64,000 nucleotides of DNA from Pseudonocardia alaniniphila (GCF_022524485.1 NZ_JAKXMK010000033.1:41543-105542); one strand, 5' to 3'. Shown: positions 26,662 to 35,774, counted from the first letter of the stretch. Numbers and translations: made by a program. The notes: generated by a model not told the origin, from the sequence alone.

Positions 26662-27867
26662 GTGACGCTCGCCCCCGACCCCTTCACCTCGGCCTCCCAC
26701 GGAGAGCGCCACAGCGCCTACACCGAGCTCAACGACCGCGGGCCCGTGCACCTCGTACGGCGGACCCGCTCCCGGTCGATCTGGCTGGTCACGGGCTATG
26801 CCGAGGCCCGCGCGTGCCTCACCGACCCCCGGCTGGTCAAGGGCGGGGGAAGCGCCAACATCTTCGGCCAGCGGCTCGATCCGGGGCTGCTCGCCGCCAC
26901 CCGCACGGAGATGCTCAGCAGCGACCCGCCGGACCACACCCGGCTGCGCAAGCTCGTGTCGGGCGCGTTCACCATGCGGCGCATCGACCAGCTCGCCCCC
27001 CGCATCCAGGAGATCGTCGACGGACTGCTCGACGACCTCGTCGACGTCGAGTCCGCCGATCTCGTCGCCGCGTTCGCCTACCCGTTGCCGATGACGGTGA
27101 TCTGCGAGCTGCTGGGCATCCCGGAGGAACGGCGGCGCGACTTCCGCACCTGGTCCTCGCTGGTCATCGATCCTGCGGTGAGCGGCTTCGACGCCTTCGC
27201 GGCCGCGACCGAGGCGCTCGTCGGCTTCGTGCGCGAACTGATCGCGATCAAGCGCGTGCAGCCTGCCGACGACCTGCTCTCAGCGGTGGTCGCCGTGCGG
27301 GACGGCACGGACCGGCTATCGGAGGACGAGCTGACGTCGCTCGTGGTCCTGCTGCTGATCGCGGGCCACGAGACCACCGTGAACCTGCTCACCAACGCCA
27401 CCTACGCCCTGCTGACCCATCCCGGCCAGTTGGCCCTGCTGCGGTCCGAGCCCGAGCGGCTCCCGGCCGCCGTCGAGGAGTTCCTGCGGTTCGACGGTCC
27501 GCTGCAGATCGCGACGCAGCGGGTGGCCGCCGAGACGTTCGAGCTGGGCGGCGTCACGATCTCCGCGGGGGACCCGGTGCTCGTCGGGCTCCTCGCCGCC
27601 AACCGCGACACGTCCCACCTGCCGGGCGCTGACGTTCTCGACATCACCCGCACGCCCACTCCGCACCTGGCCTTCGGGCACGGGATCCACCACTGCCTCG
27701 GTGCACCGCTCGCCCGCCTCGAGGCCCGTATCGCGCTCGGCTCCCTGATCAGCCGCTTCCCCCACCTCCGGCTGGCCGAGGCCGCCGCGGACGTGCCCGT
27801 GGACGACGCCGTGCTGATCAACGGCCTCAACGCGCTCCACATCGCCACGCGGCCGCTGCCCGCCTGA
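26662..27867 (+). CDS. Cytochrome P450
   Basis: GTG 26662 follows GAGGAG at 26649-26654; the longer open frame reaches 26539 but would overlap the rpmB terminator. The product is 401 aa, a standard bacterial class I P450. The I-helix oxygen-activation motif LLLIAGHETT, the K-helix ExxR (EEFLR) and the heme loop FGHGIHHCLG, whose Cys ligates the iron, are all present. The soluble enzyme would need a ferredoxin and reductase, and neither is encoded nearby. The substrate cannot be read from sequence. It lies alone between rpmB and the convergent ung gene. Confidence 0.93.
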   Translation: MTLAPDPFTSASHGERHSAYTELNDRGPVHLVRRTRSRSIWLVTGYAEARACLTDPRLVKGGGSANIFGQRLDPGLLAATRTEMLSSDPPDHTRLRKLVSGAFTMRRIDQLAPRIQEIVDGLLDDLVDVESADLVAAFAYPLPMTVICELLGIPEERRRDFRTWSSLVIDPAVSGFDAFAAATEALVGFVRELIAIKRVQPADDLLSAVVAVRDGTDRLSEDELTSLVVLLLIAGHETTVNLLTNATYALLTHPGQLALLRSEPERLPAAVEEFLRFDGPLQIATQRVAAETFELGGVTISAGDPVLVGLLAANRDTSHLPGADVLDITRTPTPHLAFGHGIHHCLGAPLARLEARIALGSLISRFPHLRLAEAAADVPVDDAVLINGLNALHIATRPLPA

Positions 27868-27901
27868 CCAGCTCGGATCAGGTCAGATCAGGTCAGGTCG
27901 G

Positions 27902-28579
27902 TCAGGGCAGCTTCCAGTCCACCGGGTCCCCGCCGAGCTCGTCCAGCAGCGCGTTGACCCGGCTGAACGGACGCGACCCGAAGAACCCGCGGTCGGCCGA
28001 CATGGGACTGGGGTGCGCCGACTCGACGCACGGCACGTCCCCGAGCAACGGCACCAGGTTGCGCGCGTCACGGCCCCAGAGGATCGCGACCAGCGGCTCG
28101 CCCTCGCGGTCCACGAGAGCGCGGATCGCCTGCTCGGTGACCTTCTCCCAGCCCTTGTTGCGGTGCGAGCCCGGGTTGCCCGGCTCCACCGTCAGCACCC
28201 TGTTGAGCAGCAGCACACCCTGCTCGGCCCAGGGCGTGAGGTCACCGGTGGACGGGGTGGGGTGGCCGAGATCCTCGCTGTACTCACGGAAGATGTTGGC
28301 CAGCGACCGCGGGACGGGACGCGTCTGCGGTGCCACCGAGAACGACAGCCCGATCGCGTGGCCCGGCGTCGGGTAGGGGTCCTGGCCGACGATCAGCACG
28401 CGCACCTGGTCGAACGGCTGGGTGAACGCACGCAGGACGTTCGCCCCGGCCGGAAGGTAGCGGCGCCCCGCAGCGATCTCCGCGCGCAGGAACTCGCCCA
28501 TCTCGGCCACCACCGGTGCGACGGGGGCGAGCGCCCGCGCCCATCCGGCTTCCACGACCTCTTCGAGTGGCTTGGCCAT
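27902..28579 (-). CDS. ung: Uracil-DNA glycosylase
   Basis: The product is 225 aa from ATG 28579. It removes uracil from DNA arising by cytosine deamination, important in a GC-rich genome. Family 1 motifs are present: the catalytic water-activating loop VGQDPYPTPGHA and the DNA-intercalation loop SAHPSPMSA, plus LLLNRVLTVEPG. The start shares its A with the stop of the upstream gamma carbonic anhydrase gene (TGATG), so translation is coupled. A longer frame upstream simply runs through that gene in another register. Confidence 0.96.
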   Translation of the reverse strand: MAKPLEEVVEAGWARALAPVAPVVAEMGEFLRAEIAAGRRYLPAGANVLRAFTQPFDQVRVLIVGQDPYPTPGHAIGLSFSVAPQTRPVPRSLANIFREYSEDLGHPTPSTGDLTPWAEQGVLLLNRVLTVEPGNPGSHRNKGWEKVTEQAIRALVDREGEPLVAILWGRDARNLVPLLGDVPCVESAHPSPMSADRGFFGSRPFSRVNALLDELGGDPVDWKLP

Positions 28580-29100
28580 CAGGGAAGCCTCCGCAGCTCG
28601 GCGCGGAACCGTTTCCCGCGTTGGATGTAGCTCTGTACGGCGCGGTCGTAGTAGCCCTCGGGCACCTCGTAGCCCTCCCGCACGCGCGCCGGCACGCCCA
28701 GCGCCATCCGCCGTGCCGGGACCTTCGCGTTCGGCGACACCACAGCACCGGCACCGACCACGGCTCCCTCGCCGACCGTGGCCCCGTTGAGCACCACCGA
28801 GCCCGACGAGATGAGTGCCCGGTCGCCGACCGTGGCTCCCTCGATGTGGACGTTGTGCCCGACCGTCACCTCGGCGCCGATGATCGTGGGGTGGCGCGGG
28901 GTGCAGTGGATGACCGAGCCGTCCTGCACGCTGGTGCGCGGACCGACCTCGATGCGTCCGTCGTCGCCGCGGAGCACCGCCCCGGGCCAGATCGAGGCCT
29001 CCGCGCCGATCGTCACGGTGCCGATGACCACGGCGTCGGGATGGATATACGCATCCGGATGGATGACGGGTTCGGCGTCGCCGAGCGCGTAGAGGGGCAC
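28579..29100 (-). CDS. Gamma-class carbonic anhydrase/hexapeptide-repeat protein
   Basis: The 173-aa product has the left-handed beta-helix made of isoleucine/valine-x-glycine hexapeptide repeats (IGTVTIGAEASIWPGAVLRG, IIGAEVTVGHNVHIEGATVG). Three histidines in the positions of the zinc ligands of gamma carbonic anhydrases are present (IHCTPRHPT and GHNVHIEG). It probably interconverts CO2 and bicarbonate, although many members of this family are uncharacterised. It follows mnhG by 9 bases and overlaps ung, so the Mnh antiporter operon may read into it, which would link pH/Na+ homeostasis with bicarbonate. Confidence 0.88.
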   Translation of the reverse strand: MPLYALGDAEPVIHPDAYIHPDAVVIGTVTIGAEASIWPGAVLRGDDGRIEVGPRTSVQDGSVIHCTPRHPTIIGAEVTVGHNVHIEGATVGDRALISSGSVVLNGATVGEGAVVGAGAVVSPNAKVPARRMALGVPARVREGYEVPEGYYDRAVQSYIQRGKRFRAELRRLP

Positions 29101-29109
29101 GCGGCGAGC

Positions 29110-29469
29110 CTATGACGAGCCATCTCGCGGCAGCTTCCCGGCCAGTTGGTCGACGACGAGCAGGTCGCGCCGCACACCACCGCTGCGGTAGGCCGACCGG
29201 CCCGCGAGCTGGGAGATCACCGGCGCGGTGATCACCTGGAAGAACGCGACGAGTACGAGCGTCACGGCACTCTCCAGTTCCACCCTCAGCGCGGTGCCGG
29301 CGAGCACCAGCAGCAGGCCCAGCGTCTGCGGTTTGGTGGCCGCCTGCAGCCGCCCGAGCAGGTCCGGCAGCCGGAGCAGGCCGACCGCGCCCAACAGGCA
29401 CGACAGCGCCCCGAGGAGCAGCAGCACCGCGGACGCGATGTCCCGTGCGGTGTGGAGGGCGGGGGTCAC
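29110..29469 (-). CDS. mnhG: Na+/H+ antiporter subunit G
   Basis: The product is 119 aa from GTG 29469, whose GTGA overlaps the mnhF stop. It has three hydrophobic helices (SAVLLLLGALSCLLGAVGLL, LGLLLVLAGTALRVELE, TLVLVAFFQVITAPVISQLA). MrpG/MnhG is one of the small membrane subunits of the Mrp Na+/H+ antiporter. It is the last gene of the seven-gene operon, with the carbonic anhydrase gene 9 bases downstream. Confidence 0.92.
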   Translation of the reverse strand: MTPALHTARDIASAVLLLLGALSCLLGAVGLLRLPDLLGRLQAATKPQTLGLLLVLAGTALRVELESAVTLVLVAFFQVITAPVISQLAGRSAYRSGGVRRDLLVVDQLAGKLPRDGSS

Positions 29470-29744
29470 CGGTGCCGCTCCCTACGCTCGGCCAGCCGCA
29501 TCGCCGAGGCCGACCCGACGAAACCGAGCAACGCGACCGCCGCGAGCAGCGGGATGTTGGAACCGTCCTCGTAGAAGGCCACGTAGACCGCGGCGGCGGC
29601 GACCATCAACAGCACGAGCACGTCGAGCGCCACGATGCGGTCGAGCGTCTCCGGGCCCAGCAGCAGCCGCACCAGTGTGAGGGCGGCGGCGAGCCCGAGC
29701 ATGCACAGAACCACCACGAACACGATGGTCATTCCGCCGTTCAT
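29466..29744 (-). CDS. mnhF: Na+/H+ antiporter subunit F
   Basis: The start is ATG 29744, overlapping the mnhE stop by 4 bases; ATG 29732 is a weaker alternative. The product is 92 aa with three helices. The family motif LGPETLDRIVALDVLVLL is present. MrpF/MnhF is a small membrane subunit needed for Mrp assembly. It overlaps mnhG by 4 bases. Confidence 0.92.
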   Translation of the reverse strand: MNGGMTIVFVVVLCMLGLAAALTLVRLLLGPETLDRIVALDVLVLLMVAAAAVYVAFYEDGSNIPLLAAVALLGFVGSASAMRLAERRERHR

Positions 29745-30325
29745 CGCGGCCCTCCCTCCTGCACGATCCGGCGCCGCGCCTCCGCCAGCTCCTCCGCGGT
29801 ACCGAACGCCGCGAGCACCCGCCGCTGCATGTCCAGGGTGCGCAGCCGGGTCCGTTCGGCTCCCGCACGGTCGCGCGGGCCGAGGGCGTAGACGTACCAG
29901 ACCTTCTGTTCCTGATCGATCTGCAGCGCCATCGCGCCCGGCGACAGCGACAGCGCGTTGGCCATGATCGTGATCACCCGGTCCGACGTGGTGAGCAGGG
30001 GAACGGCGACGATCGCGCCCCGGGCGTCCGTGCCGCGGCGCAGGATCTGCCAGGCCACCTCCACGCTCGAGGCCGCGAGGTCGTAGAGGAGGAAGGCGGC
30101 CAGCCCGAGCAGGCGCAGCGGCCGCACCGAGAGCCGGTCGGGCAGCCGCGGCATCGGGAACAGCGCCGTGACGATCACCGCGACCACCACACCGCCGAGC
30201 ACACTCTGGGGCGTGAACGTTCCCCACAGCAGCACCCACACCAGTGTCAGCCAGGCGACGCGCGGCAGCCTGGCCAGCAGGCCGGGAGCGCGCCGCGGCA
30301 CGGGTGGCCGGTCGTGGTCGATCAT
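29741..30325 (-). CDS. mnhE: Na+/H+ antiporter subunit E
   Basis: The product is 194 aa from ATG 30325. Three N-terminal helices (VAWLTLVWVLLWGTFTPQ onwards) and the family motif ANALSLSPGAMALQID, which begins the cytoplasmic domain, identify MrpE/MnhE. The C-terminal Arg/Glu-rich tail is longer than in short versions. It overlaps mnhD and mnhF by 4 bases each. Confidence 0.93.
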   Translation of the reverse strand: MIDHDRPPVPRRAPGLLARLPRVAWLTLVWVLLWGTFTPQSVLGGVVVAVIVTALFPMPRLPDRLSVRPLRLLGLAAFLLYDLAASSVEVAWQILRRGTDARGAIVAVPLLTTSDRVITIMANALSLSPGAMALQIDQEQKVWYVYALGPRDRAGAERTRLRTLDMQRRVLAAFGTAEELAEARRRIVQEGGPR

Positions 30326-31854
30326 CGGCCCCCCTGTGGGCCCAGCACCGCGTCGATGTACGGAGTCCGCTCCATGAGGTCCACGCCGGCCTGGGCGGTG
30401 ACGGCCGTCAGTGGGCCGGCGAAGACCACGATCGCGAGGCTGACCGCGATCAGCCCACCCGTCGCCGCGTACATCGGCGCGGACGTCCTGGCCGTGCCGA
30501 CCAGCACCTCGTCGGTGGGGTCGTCGTCGGGACGCGGTGGCTTCGGCTTCCCCCAGAACACCCGGACCCACACCCGGACCAGCGCGTAGAGCGTCAGGAG
30601 GCTGGCCAGGATCAGCACGCCGGCCACGACCTGGGGGAAGGGGCCCGCCCCCGCACCGGCCTCCAGGAGCGCGAGCTTCGCGACGAACCCCGCGGTCGGC
30701 GGGATGCCCGCCAGCGTCAGGGCCGGCACGGCGAAGAGCACGGCGAGGCCGGGTGCGCTGCGTGCGAGTCCGCCCATCTCGTCGAGGGCCACCGTGCCGG
30801 TGCGGCGCGTGATCAGGCCGCTCACCAGGAAGAGCGTGGCGAGCACCGTGATGTGGTGGGCGGCGTACAGCATGGCCCCGGACAGCCCTGCCGCGTCGAA
30901 AACGGCCAGCCCGAAGAGCATGAACCCGATGTGGCTGACCAGAAGGAACGACAGCAGCCGGTTGAGGTCGTTCTGTGCCAGCGCGCCCAGCGCCCCGACC
31001 AGCATGGTCGCGACGGAGAGCACGAGCAGGAGCGTCCACGGCGCGTCGCGGCCGAACAGGAGCGTCTCGGTGCGCAGCAGCGCGTAGAAGCCCACCTTCG
31101 TCAGCAGGCCCGCGAACAGCGCGGCCACCGGCCCCGGCGCGTTGGGGTAGCTGTCGGGCAGCCAGAAGTGCAGCGGCACGATCGCCGCCTTGATCCCGAA
31201 GACGACCAGCAACATCAGAGCCAGCACCTGGCCCACGCCGGGCTGCAGCATGCCGATGCGCTCGGAGAGATCCGCCAGGTTCACGGTGCCGGTCGCTGCG
31301 TACACCAGGGCCACCGCCGTGAGGAACAGCAGCGACGACAGCAGGCTGACCGTCACGTACGTCATGCCGGCCCGGATCCGCCGAGCGCCCGTACGCCGTG
31401 TGATCAGCACGTAGGACGCGGTCAACATCAGCTCGAACGCCACGAACAGGGTGAACAGGTCCCCGGTGAGGTAGGCGAGGGAGACTCCGGCGCAGAGCAT
31501 CAGGTACATCGGGTGGAACGTGGTGCTCGCCGTGCGGCGCCCGTAGTCGGTGATCCGCTGGTCGATCGCGTACACCAGCACGGCGAGCGTCACCAGCGTC
31601 GAGACGAGCAGCAGCAGCGCCGAGAGCCGGTCGGCCACGAGCGCGATGCCCACGGGAGCGGCCCAGCCACCGAGTTCGGCGACGACCGGGCCGCGCTCGT
31701 CGGCCACGACGAGCAGCACCCCGGCGATCACCGCCACCACCGCGAGCACGGCGACGCCGACCACGCGCTGCAGCGCAGCGGACCGGCTGCCGATCACCGA
31801 GACCGCGGCGGCGAGCATCGGCAGCAGCACCGGCAGCGTGATGATCGTCGTCAC
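30322..31854 (-). CDS. mnhD: Na+/H+ antiporter subunit D
   Basis: The product is 510 aa with about 14 transmembrane helices, homologous to complex I subunits ND2/ND4/ND5. Like MrpA it is thought to carry an ion-translocating channel. The conserved glutamate in FVAFELMLTASY and the lysine in VFGIKAAIVPLHFWLPDSYP are the family's functional residues. LTKVGFYALLR is also typical. It overlaps both neighbours by 4 bases. Confidence 0.95.
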   Translation of the reverse strand: MTTIITLPVLLPMLAAAVSVIGSRSAALQRVVGVAVLAVVAVIAGVLLVVADERGPVVAELGGWAAPVGIALVADRLSALLLLVSTLVTLAVLVYAIDQRITDYGRRTASTTFHPMYLMLCAGVSLAYLTGDLFTLFVAFELMLTASYVLITRRTGARRIRAGMTYVTVSLLSSLLFLTAVALVYAATGTVNLADLSERIGMLQPGVGQVLALMLLVVFGIKAAIVPLHFWLPDSYPNAPGPVAALFAGLLTKVGFYALLRTETLLFGRDAPWTLLLVLSVATMLVGALGALAQNDLNRLLSFLLVSHIGFMLFGLAVFDAAGLSGAMLYAAHHITVLATLFLVSGLITRRTGTVALDEMGGLARSAPGLAVLFAVPALTLAGIPPTAGFVAKLALLEAGAGAGPFPQVVAGVLILASLLTLYALVRVWVRVFWGKPKPPRPDDDPTDEVLVGTARTSAPMYAATGGLIAVSLAIVVFAGPLTAVTAQAGVDLMERTPYIDAVLGPQGGR

Positions 31855-32354
31855 GAGCGCTCCTGCCCGCGCGCGGCCCGCGCCTCGATCTCGTCGTCGG
31901 CGCGTTCGAGGGCGTCCTCGTCGCCGTCATCGGCCTCGAGCGGCGCCGAGGGCGTCTTCTGCCGCGAGATCCGCCGGTCCTCGACATCGTCCTGCACCTC
32001 GTCGTGGCCGACCAGCACGAAGGCGCGGTAGCCCAGCGCGAGCAGGAAGGTCGTGAGCGCGAAGGTGATCACGATGGCGGTGAGCGCGAGAGCCTGCGGC
32101 AACGGGTCGGCGAACGACTCCGGCGGCGCGGTTCCGACGATCGGCGGCCGCCCCGGCGGACCACCGGCGAGTTGCAGCAGCAGGTTGGTGCCGTGGCCCA
32201 GCACCACCACGCCGATCAGCACGCGCATCAGCGACCGCGACAGCAGCAGGGTGAAGCCGACGGCGTAGAGGACGCCCACGGTCAGCGCCATGACCACGTT
32301 GATCGTGATCGGTGAGCCGGCCTCCGCGGCCAGAAGCGGAACGATCATGGTCAC
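31851..32354 (-). CDS. mnhC: Na+/H+ antiporter subunit C
   Basis: I chose GTG 32354 because its GTGA overlaps the mnhB stop, like every other junction in the operon; ATG 32348 is two codons inside. The product is 167 aa. It is homologous to NuoK, with three helices (VVMALTVGVLYAVGFTLLLS, LIGVVVLGHGTNLLLQL, LTAIVITFALTTFLLALGYR). The C-terminal ~50 residues are a charged Asp/Glu/Arg tail (DDVEDRRISRQK, DGDEDALERADDEIE) not typical of short MrpC proteins. Confidence 0.92.
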   Translation of the reverse strand: MTMIVPLLAAEAGSPITINVVMALTVGVLYAVGFTLLLSRSLMRVLIGVVVLGHGTNLLLQLAGGPPGRPPIVGTAPPESFADPLPQALALTAIVITFALTTFLLALGYRAFVLVGHDEVQDDVEDRRISRQKTPSAPLEADDGDEDALERADDEIEARAARGQERS

Positions 32355-32896
32355 GGCAGCTCCCCGGCGTCGTCCATGTCCCGTTCGATGCCGGTGCCGA
32401 GGGCGCGTAGCAGGTCGAGGACCACCCCGATGATCAGCACGTAGACCCCGATCTCGAGGAACAGGCTGGTCTGCAGCTCGATCGGGCCGAGCAGCGGCAG
32501 GTCCACCGCGAGTTTCGTGGTGGACAGCACGGGCGCACCGAACGCCGCCGGCACCAGCCCGGTCACGAGCGCCAGCGCCAGCCCGCTCCCGATCACGGCG
32601 GGTACGCGCGGGGCCATCACCGCTCCGAGGTCGGCGCTGCCGCCCGCGATGTAGCGCAGCACGAACGCGAGCCCGGCCACGAGGCCCGCGGAGAACCCGC
32701 CGCCCGGCCCGTAGTGCCCCACCAGCAGGAGGTACAGGGAGAAGACGAGCACGGTCGGGAACACCGCGCGCGTGGTCATCTCCAGCAGCAGGCTGCGGTC
32801 CTCGGGGTTGCGGCACTCCCCCGGCAGCATCCATGGCTCCTGCGGCCGGTCCCACTCCTCGAAGGGGCGCTGGTGCGGGGTCTCGTCTGTGGTCAT
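32351..32896 (-). CDS. mnhB: Na+/H+ antiporter subunit B
   Basis: The product is 181 aa from ATG 32896. The MnhB domain has four helices with LLVGHYGPGGGFSAGLVAGL, the conserved GPGGGF loop of the family. It overlaps mnhA and mnhC by 4 bases. The N-terminus (~35 aa) is polar and Trp/Pro-rich (PFEEWDRPQEPWMLPGE). Confidence 0.94.
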   Translation of the reverse strand: MTTDETPHQRPFEEWDRPQEPWMLPGECRNPEDRSLLLEMTTRAVFPTVLVFSLYLLLVGHYGPGGGFSAGLVAGLAFVLRYIAGGSADLGAVMAPRVPAVIGSGLALALVTGLVPAAFGAPVLSTTKLAVDLPLLGPIELQTSLFLEIGVYVLIIGVVLDLLRALGTGIERDMDDAGELP

Positions 32897-35286
32897 CCCG
32901 TCGGTCCTCCCACTCCTCCGCGGCGCAGTACGTCGTCCTCGTGCCGGGGGCTGCTCCGACCGCTCTCGACGCGGCGGCGCTCGCGCTGCCGGTCGTAGCG
33001 GGTGGCGAGCACGAGGCTGGCCACCCCGGCTGCGGCGACGAACAGCACCCCGATCTCCCCGACCGTGTCCAGCGCCCGGAAGTCGACGATGATCGCGCTG
33101 ACCACGTTGGTCGCCCCGGCCTCGGTGGGTGCGAGCCGCGCGAACTCCTCGGTGGTCGCCGACGGGGTGGTGCGGGCTCCGGTCATCACCACCGCGTAGG
33201 CGGCCACAGCGGCCCCGCCCACGATCCCCAGCAGCGCCTTGGGTACCCGCACCCGGCGCGGCGGCCGCTCCTCGGTGAACTCCGCGGGCAGCCTGCGCAG
33301 TACGAAGACGAACGCCACCACCGACAGGGTCTCGACGAGGAACTGCGCCAGCGCCAGGTCCGGCGCCCCGTCCACGATGAAGAGCCCACCGACGCCGTAA
33401 CCGATCACCCCGACGAGGAGCACGGCCGTGAAGCGGCGGCGCGCTCGCAGTACTGCGACCGCCGCGATCACGACGATGATCGCGAGGGGCACCTGCATCA
33501 CCGAGTGGTACAGCGTCTGGCCCGCCGGCCAGGCGCCGCCCACCGCGACGGCGATCCCGGGCAGCAGCACGAACGCGACGAGGATCGTGGCCAGGTACGC
33601 AGGGAGGGACCCGACCTGCAGTCGGCCGGTCACGGCGAGGGCGACGCGGGCGATGGCCGCGATCGTGAGCTCGTACGCACGCTGCGCGGTGAACGGGCTG
33701 CGGTGGGAGAGAGCGGTGACACGGTCGCGCTGCGCGTACAGCACCAGGCCGCCCGCGACCGCCAGGGCGGCGAGCAGCAACGGCGGACCGACGCCGTGCC
33801 AGAGCGCGAGGTGGTAGCCGGACCCGCGGGGGTAGGGGCGCGCGTAGCTCGCGCCGAGCGCGTCGACCACGGGGTAGGCGATCCCGAGCACCAGACCGGC
33901 GACCGAGCAGACCCAGACGGGCGCGGTGAGCAGCGGGCCGGGAGGGTGCGCCACACGGGTCGGTTCGACGCGGGGCTTGCGCGCGAACGCCCCCCACAGG
34001 AACCGCGCGCTGTACGCCACGGTGAACATCGACCCGAGCAGCAGGACGAGCGTGACGGTCCACCCGCGCGCGCCCCCCTCGCGGACGAACGCCTCGAACG
34101 CGGCCTCCTTGGCGACGAAGCCCAGGAACGGCGGCAGCCCCGCCATCGACGCCGCGGCGAGTGTCGCAGCGACGGCGGAGCCCGGCAGCGCGGTGTACAG
34201 ACCAGAGAGCTTCCGCAGGTCGCGCGTGCCCGTCGCGTGGTCGATCGTGCCGACGGTCATGAAGAGCGACGCCTTGAACAGCCCGTGAGCGAGCAACAGG
34301 GCCATCCCGGCGAGCGCGGAGATCTCCCCCAGCCGTCCGCCGCTCCCGAGCAGCACCATGAGGAAGCCGAGCTGGCTGACCGTGCCCAGGGCGAGGAGCT
34401 GTTTCAGGTCGGTGGCCGACAGGGCGCGCCAGCCTCCGACGAGCATCGTGCCGAGGCCGACGGCGATCACCGGCACCCACCAGACGGCGAGATCGGAGAA
34501 CCCCGGCGCCAACCGCGCCACGAGATAGACGCCCGCCTTCACCATGGACGCCGCGTGCAGGTAGGCGCTCACCGGTGTGGGGGCGACCATCGCAGCGGGC
34601 AGCCACGGGTGGAACGGCAGCTGGGCCGACTTCGTGAATGCCCCGAGCAGGATCAGCAGCAGCGCCGCCGACACGAGCGTGCCGTGCAGCCTGCCCGCGC
34701 TCCCGGCGGCCACGATCTCGGAGATCTGGTAGGTGCCCGCGGCCTCGCCGAGTAGAACGAACCCGAGCAGCATCGCCAGGCCGCCGAACACGGTGACCAG
34801 CAGAGCCTGCACCGCGCTGCGCCGTTCCTCCCCTCGCTCACCGCTCTGTCCGATCAGCAGGAACGACGCCACCGACGTCAGCTCCCAGAACACGTAGAGC
34901 GTGAGGAGGTCGTCGGCGAGTACCAGGCCGAGCATCGCGCCCGCGAAGACGAGCAGCAGGGCGGCGGTACGCGGGGCATCCGGCGAGTCCGGGCCGAAGT
35001 AGCCCATGCAGTACACGAGGATCACCGCGCCGATCCCCGACACCAGCACGACCATCCCGAGCGCCAGGGCGTCGAGCCGGAACCCGAGCATCAGCCCGAG
35101 CGCGGGAGCCCATGCCGTGGTCTCGGTGATCCCGCCCGCGAGCGCCGGCGCGGTGTTGGCGAGAGCCCACACCAGGGCGACGACGGGTAGGACGGCCGCC
35201 ACCGCGAAGCCCGCCCGCCGGTTGCGCGCCGAGACGAGCGGCAACAGGGCGGCGACCACGAAGTGCGCGACGACGAGCGCGAGCAA
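32893..35286 (-). CDS. mnhA: Na+/H+ antiporter subunit A
   Basis: The start is TTG 35286, supported by GAGGAG 6 bases upstream. The product is 797 aa, the full MrpA length. The N-terminal ~500 residues are the ND5-like channel domain (FWELTSVASFLLIG with its conserved Glu, KSAQLPFHPWLPAAMVAPTP with the conserved Lys, then TPVSAYLHAASMVKAGVYL). The C-terminal third holds the MrpA-specific domains (QFLVETLSVVAFVFVLRRLP and DFRALDTVGEIGVLFVAAAG). With MnhB-G it forms the multi-subunit membrane antiporter that exports Na+ in exchange for protons. It is the first gene of the operon and would be set by the weak TTG start. Confidence 0.95.
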   Translation of the reverse strand: MLALVVAHFVVAALLPLVSARNRRAGFAVAAVLPVVALVWALANTAPALAGGITETTAWAPALGLMLGFRLDALALGMVVLVSGIGAVILVYCMGYFGPDSPDAPRTAALLLVFAGAMLGLVLADDLLTLYVFWELTSVASFLLIGQSGERGEERRSAVQALLVTVFGGLAMLLGFVLLGEAAGTYQISEIVAAGSAGRLHGTLVSAALLLILLGAFTKSAQLPFHPWLPAAMVAPTPVSAYLHAASMVKAGVYLVARLAPGFSDLAVWWVPVIAVGLGTMLVGGWRALSATDLKQLLALGTVSQLGFLMVLLGSGGRLGEISALAGMALLLAHGLFKASLFMTVGTIDHATGTRDLRKLSGLYTALPGSAVAATLAAASMAGLPPFLGFVAKEAAFEAFVREGGARGWTVTLVLLLGSMFTVAYSARFLWGAFARKPRVEPTRVAHPPGPLLTAPVWVCSVAGLVLGIAYPVVDALGASYARPYPRGSGYHLALWHGVGPPLLLAALAVAGGLVLYAQRDRVTALSHRSPFTAQRAYELTIAAIARVALAVTGRLQVGSLPAYLATILVAFVLLPGIAVAVGGAWPAGQTLYHSVMQVPLAIIVVIAAVAVLRARRRFTAVLLVGVIGYGVGGLFIVDGAPDLALAQFLVETLSVVAFVFVLRRLPAEFTEERPPRRVRVPKALLGIVGGAAVAAYAVVMTGARTTPSATTEEFARLAPTEAGATNVVSAIIVDFRALDTVGEIGVLFVAAAGVASLVLATRYDRQRERRRVESGRSSPRHEDDVLRRGGVGGPTG

Positions 35287-35633
35287 GGGCGACTCCTCTC
35301 GTCCTGGACCGGACCACGGGCGAGTTGCCCGAACGGGAGAGCGATCCCCGGATCAGCGGGGCGATCGGCCCGGGCTCGCGCACCCCTGCCGCACACCGGA
35401 TCCGATGATCCGGGCGGCCCCGGCGCTCGGTACGACCCTACCTTCCGTCCTTTTTCGGACGGGACGCCCCAAATCCCCGACCTCGGCCGACGGCCTCCCG
35501 TCACATGCGTGCTTCGTCTCACACGTCGATCTGGAACGATCCAGTAGATCGATTCGCTGCACTGGGTGTAGGCGCACAGTGCGACTGCCACCCGCAGTGG
35601 AGCGGGCGTTCGACGAACGACGAGGAGGACCGC
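35287..35633. other. Divergent intergenic region upstream of mnhA
   Basis: These 347 bases hold the 5' region of the mnh operon (-) and of a 38-codon reading frame (+). A short hairpin, CCGTCC-TTTTTC-GGACGG, lies near 35445-35462. No other gene is apparent. Confidence 0.4.
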
Positions 35634-35750
35634 ATGACCGACACCACCAGGCGATTCGCCGCCGGGCTCCGGGAGGCGCTCCGTCGCCTCGACGACTGGA
35701 CCTTGGTCGCGTTCAACCCGCGCTACCCCACGCCGGGCCGGCGCGGCTGA
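35634..35750 (+). CDS. Small basic protein, 38 aa
   Basis: ATG 35634 is preceded by an excellent Shine-Dalgarno, GAGGAGG, 6-7 bases upstream. The protein (MTDTTRRFAAGLREALRRLD, then a short WTLVAFNPRYPTPGRRG tail) is an amphipathic, Arg-rich helix with a Pro/Arg end. It has no transmembrane segment. It is divergent from mnhA and convergent with the small membrane protein gene at 35775. No family is recognised; the strong ribosome binding site is the main reason to accept it. Confidence 0.5.
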   Translation: MTDTTRRFAAGLREALRRLDDWTLVAFNPRYPTPGRRG

Positions 35751-35774
35751 GCACGAACCGGCGGGCGCCGCTCG

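Noticed and set aside
27868..27901. Direct repeats of ATCAGGTCAG between the P450 and ung genes
   Set aside because: The stretch is only 34 bases and has no hairpin; it may be slippage and I see no function.
30244..32031. Long plus-strand frame across the mnhE/mnhD/mnhC genes
   Set aside because: It is antisense to three certain antiporter genes and is Arg/Gln/His-rich low complexity.
32833..34755. Long plus-strand frame across mnhA/mnhB
   Set aside because: It is antisense to well-recognised membrane genes and shows no protein-like composition.
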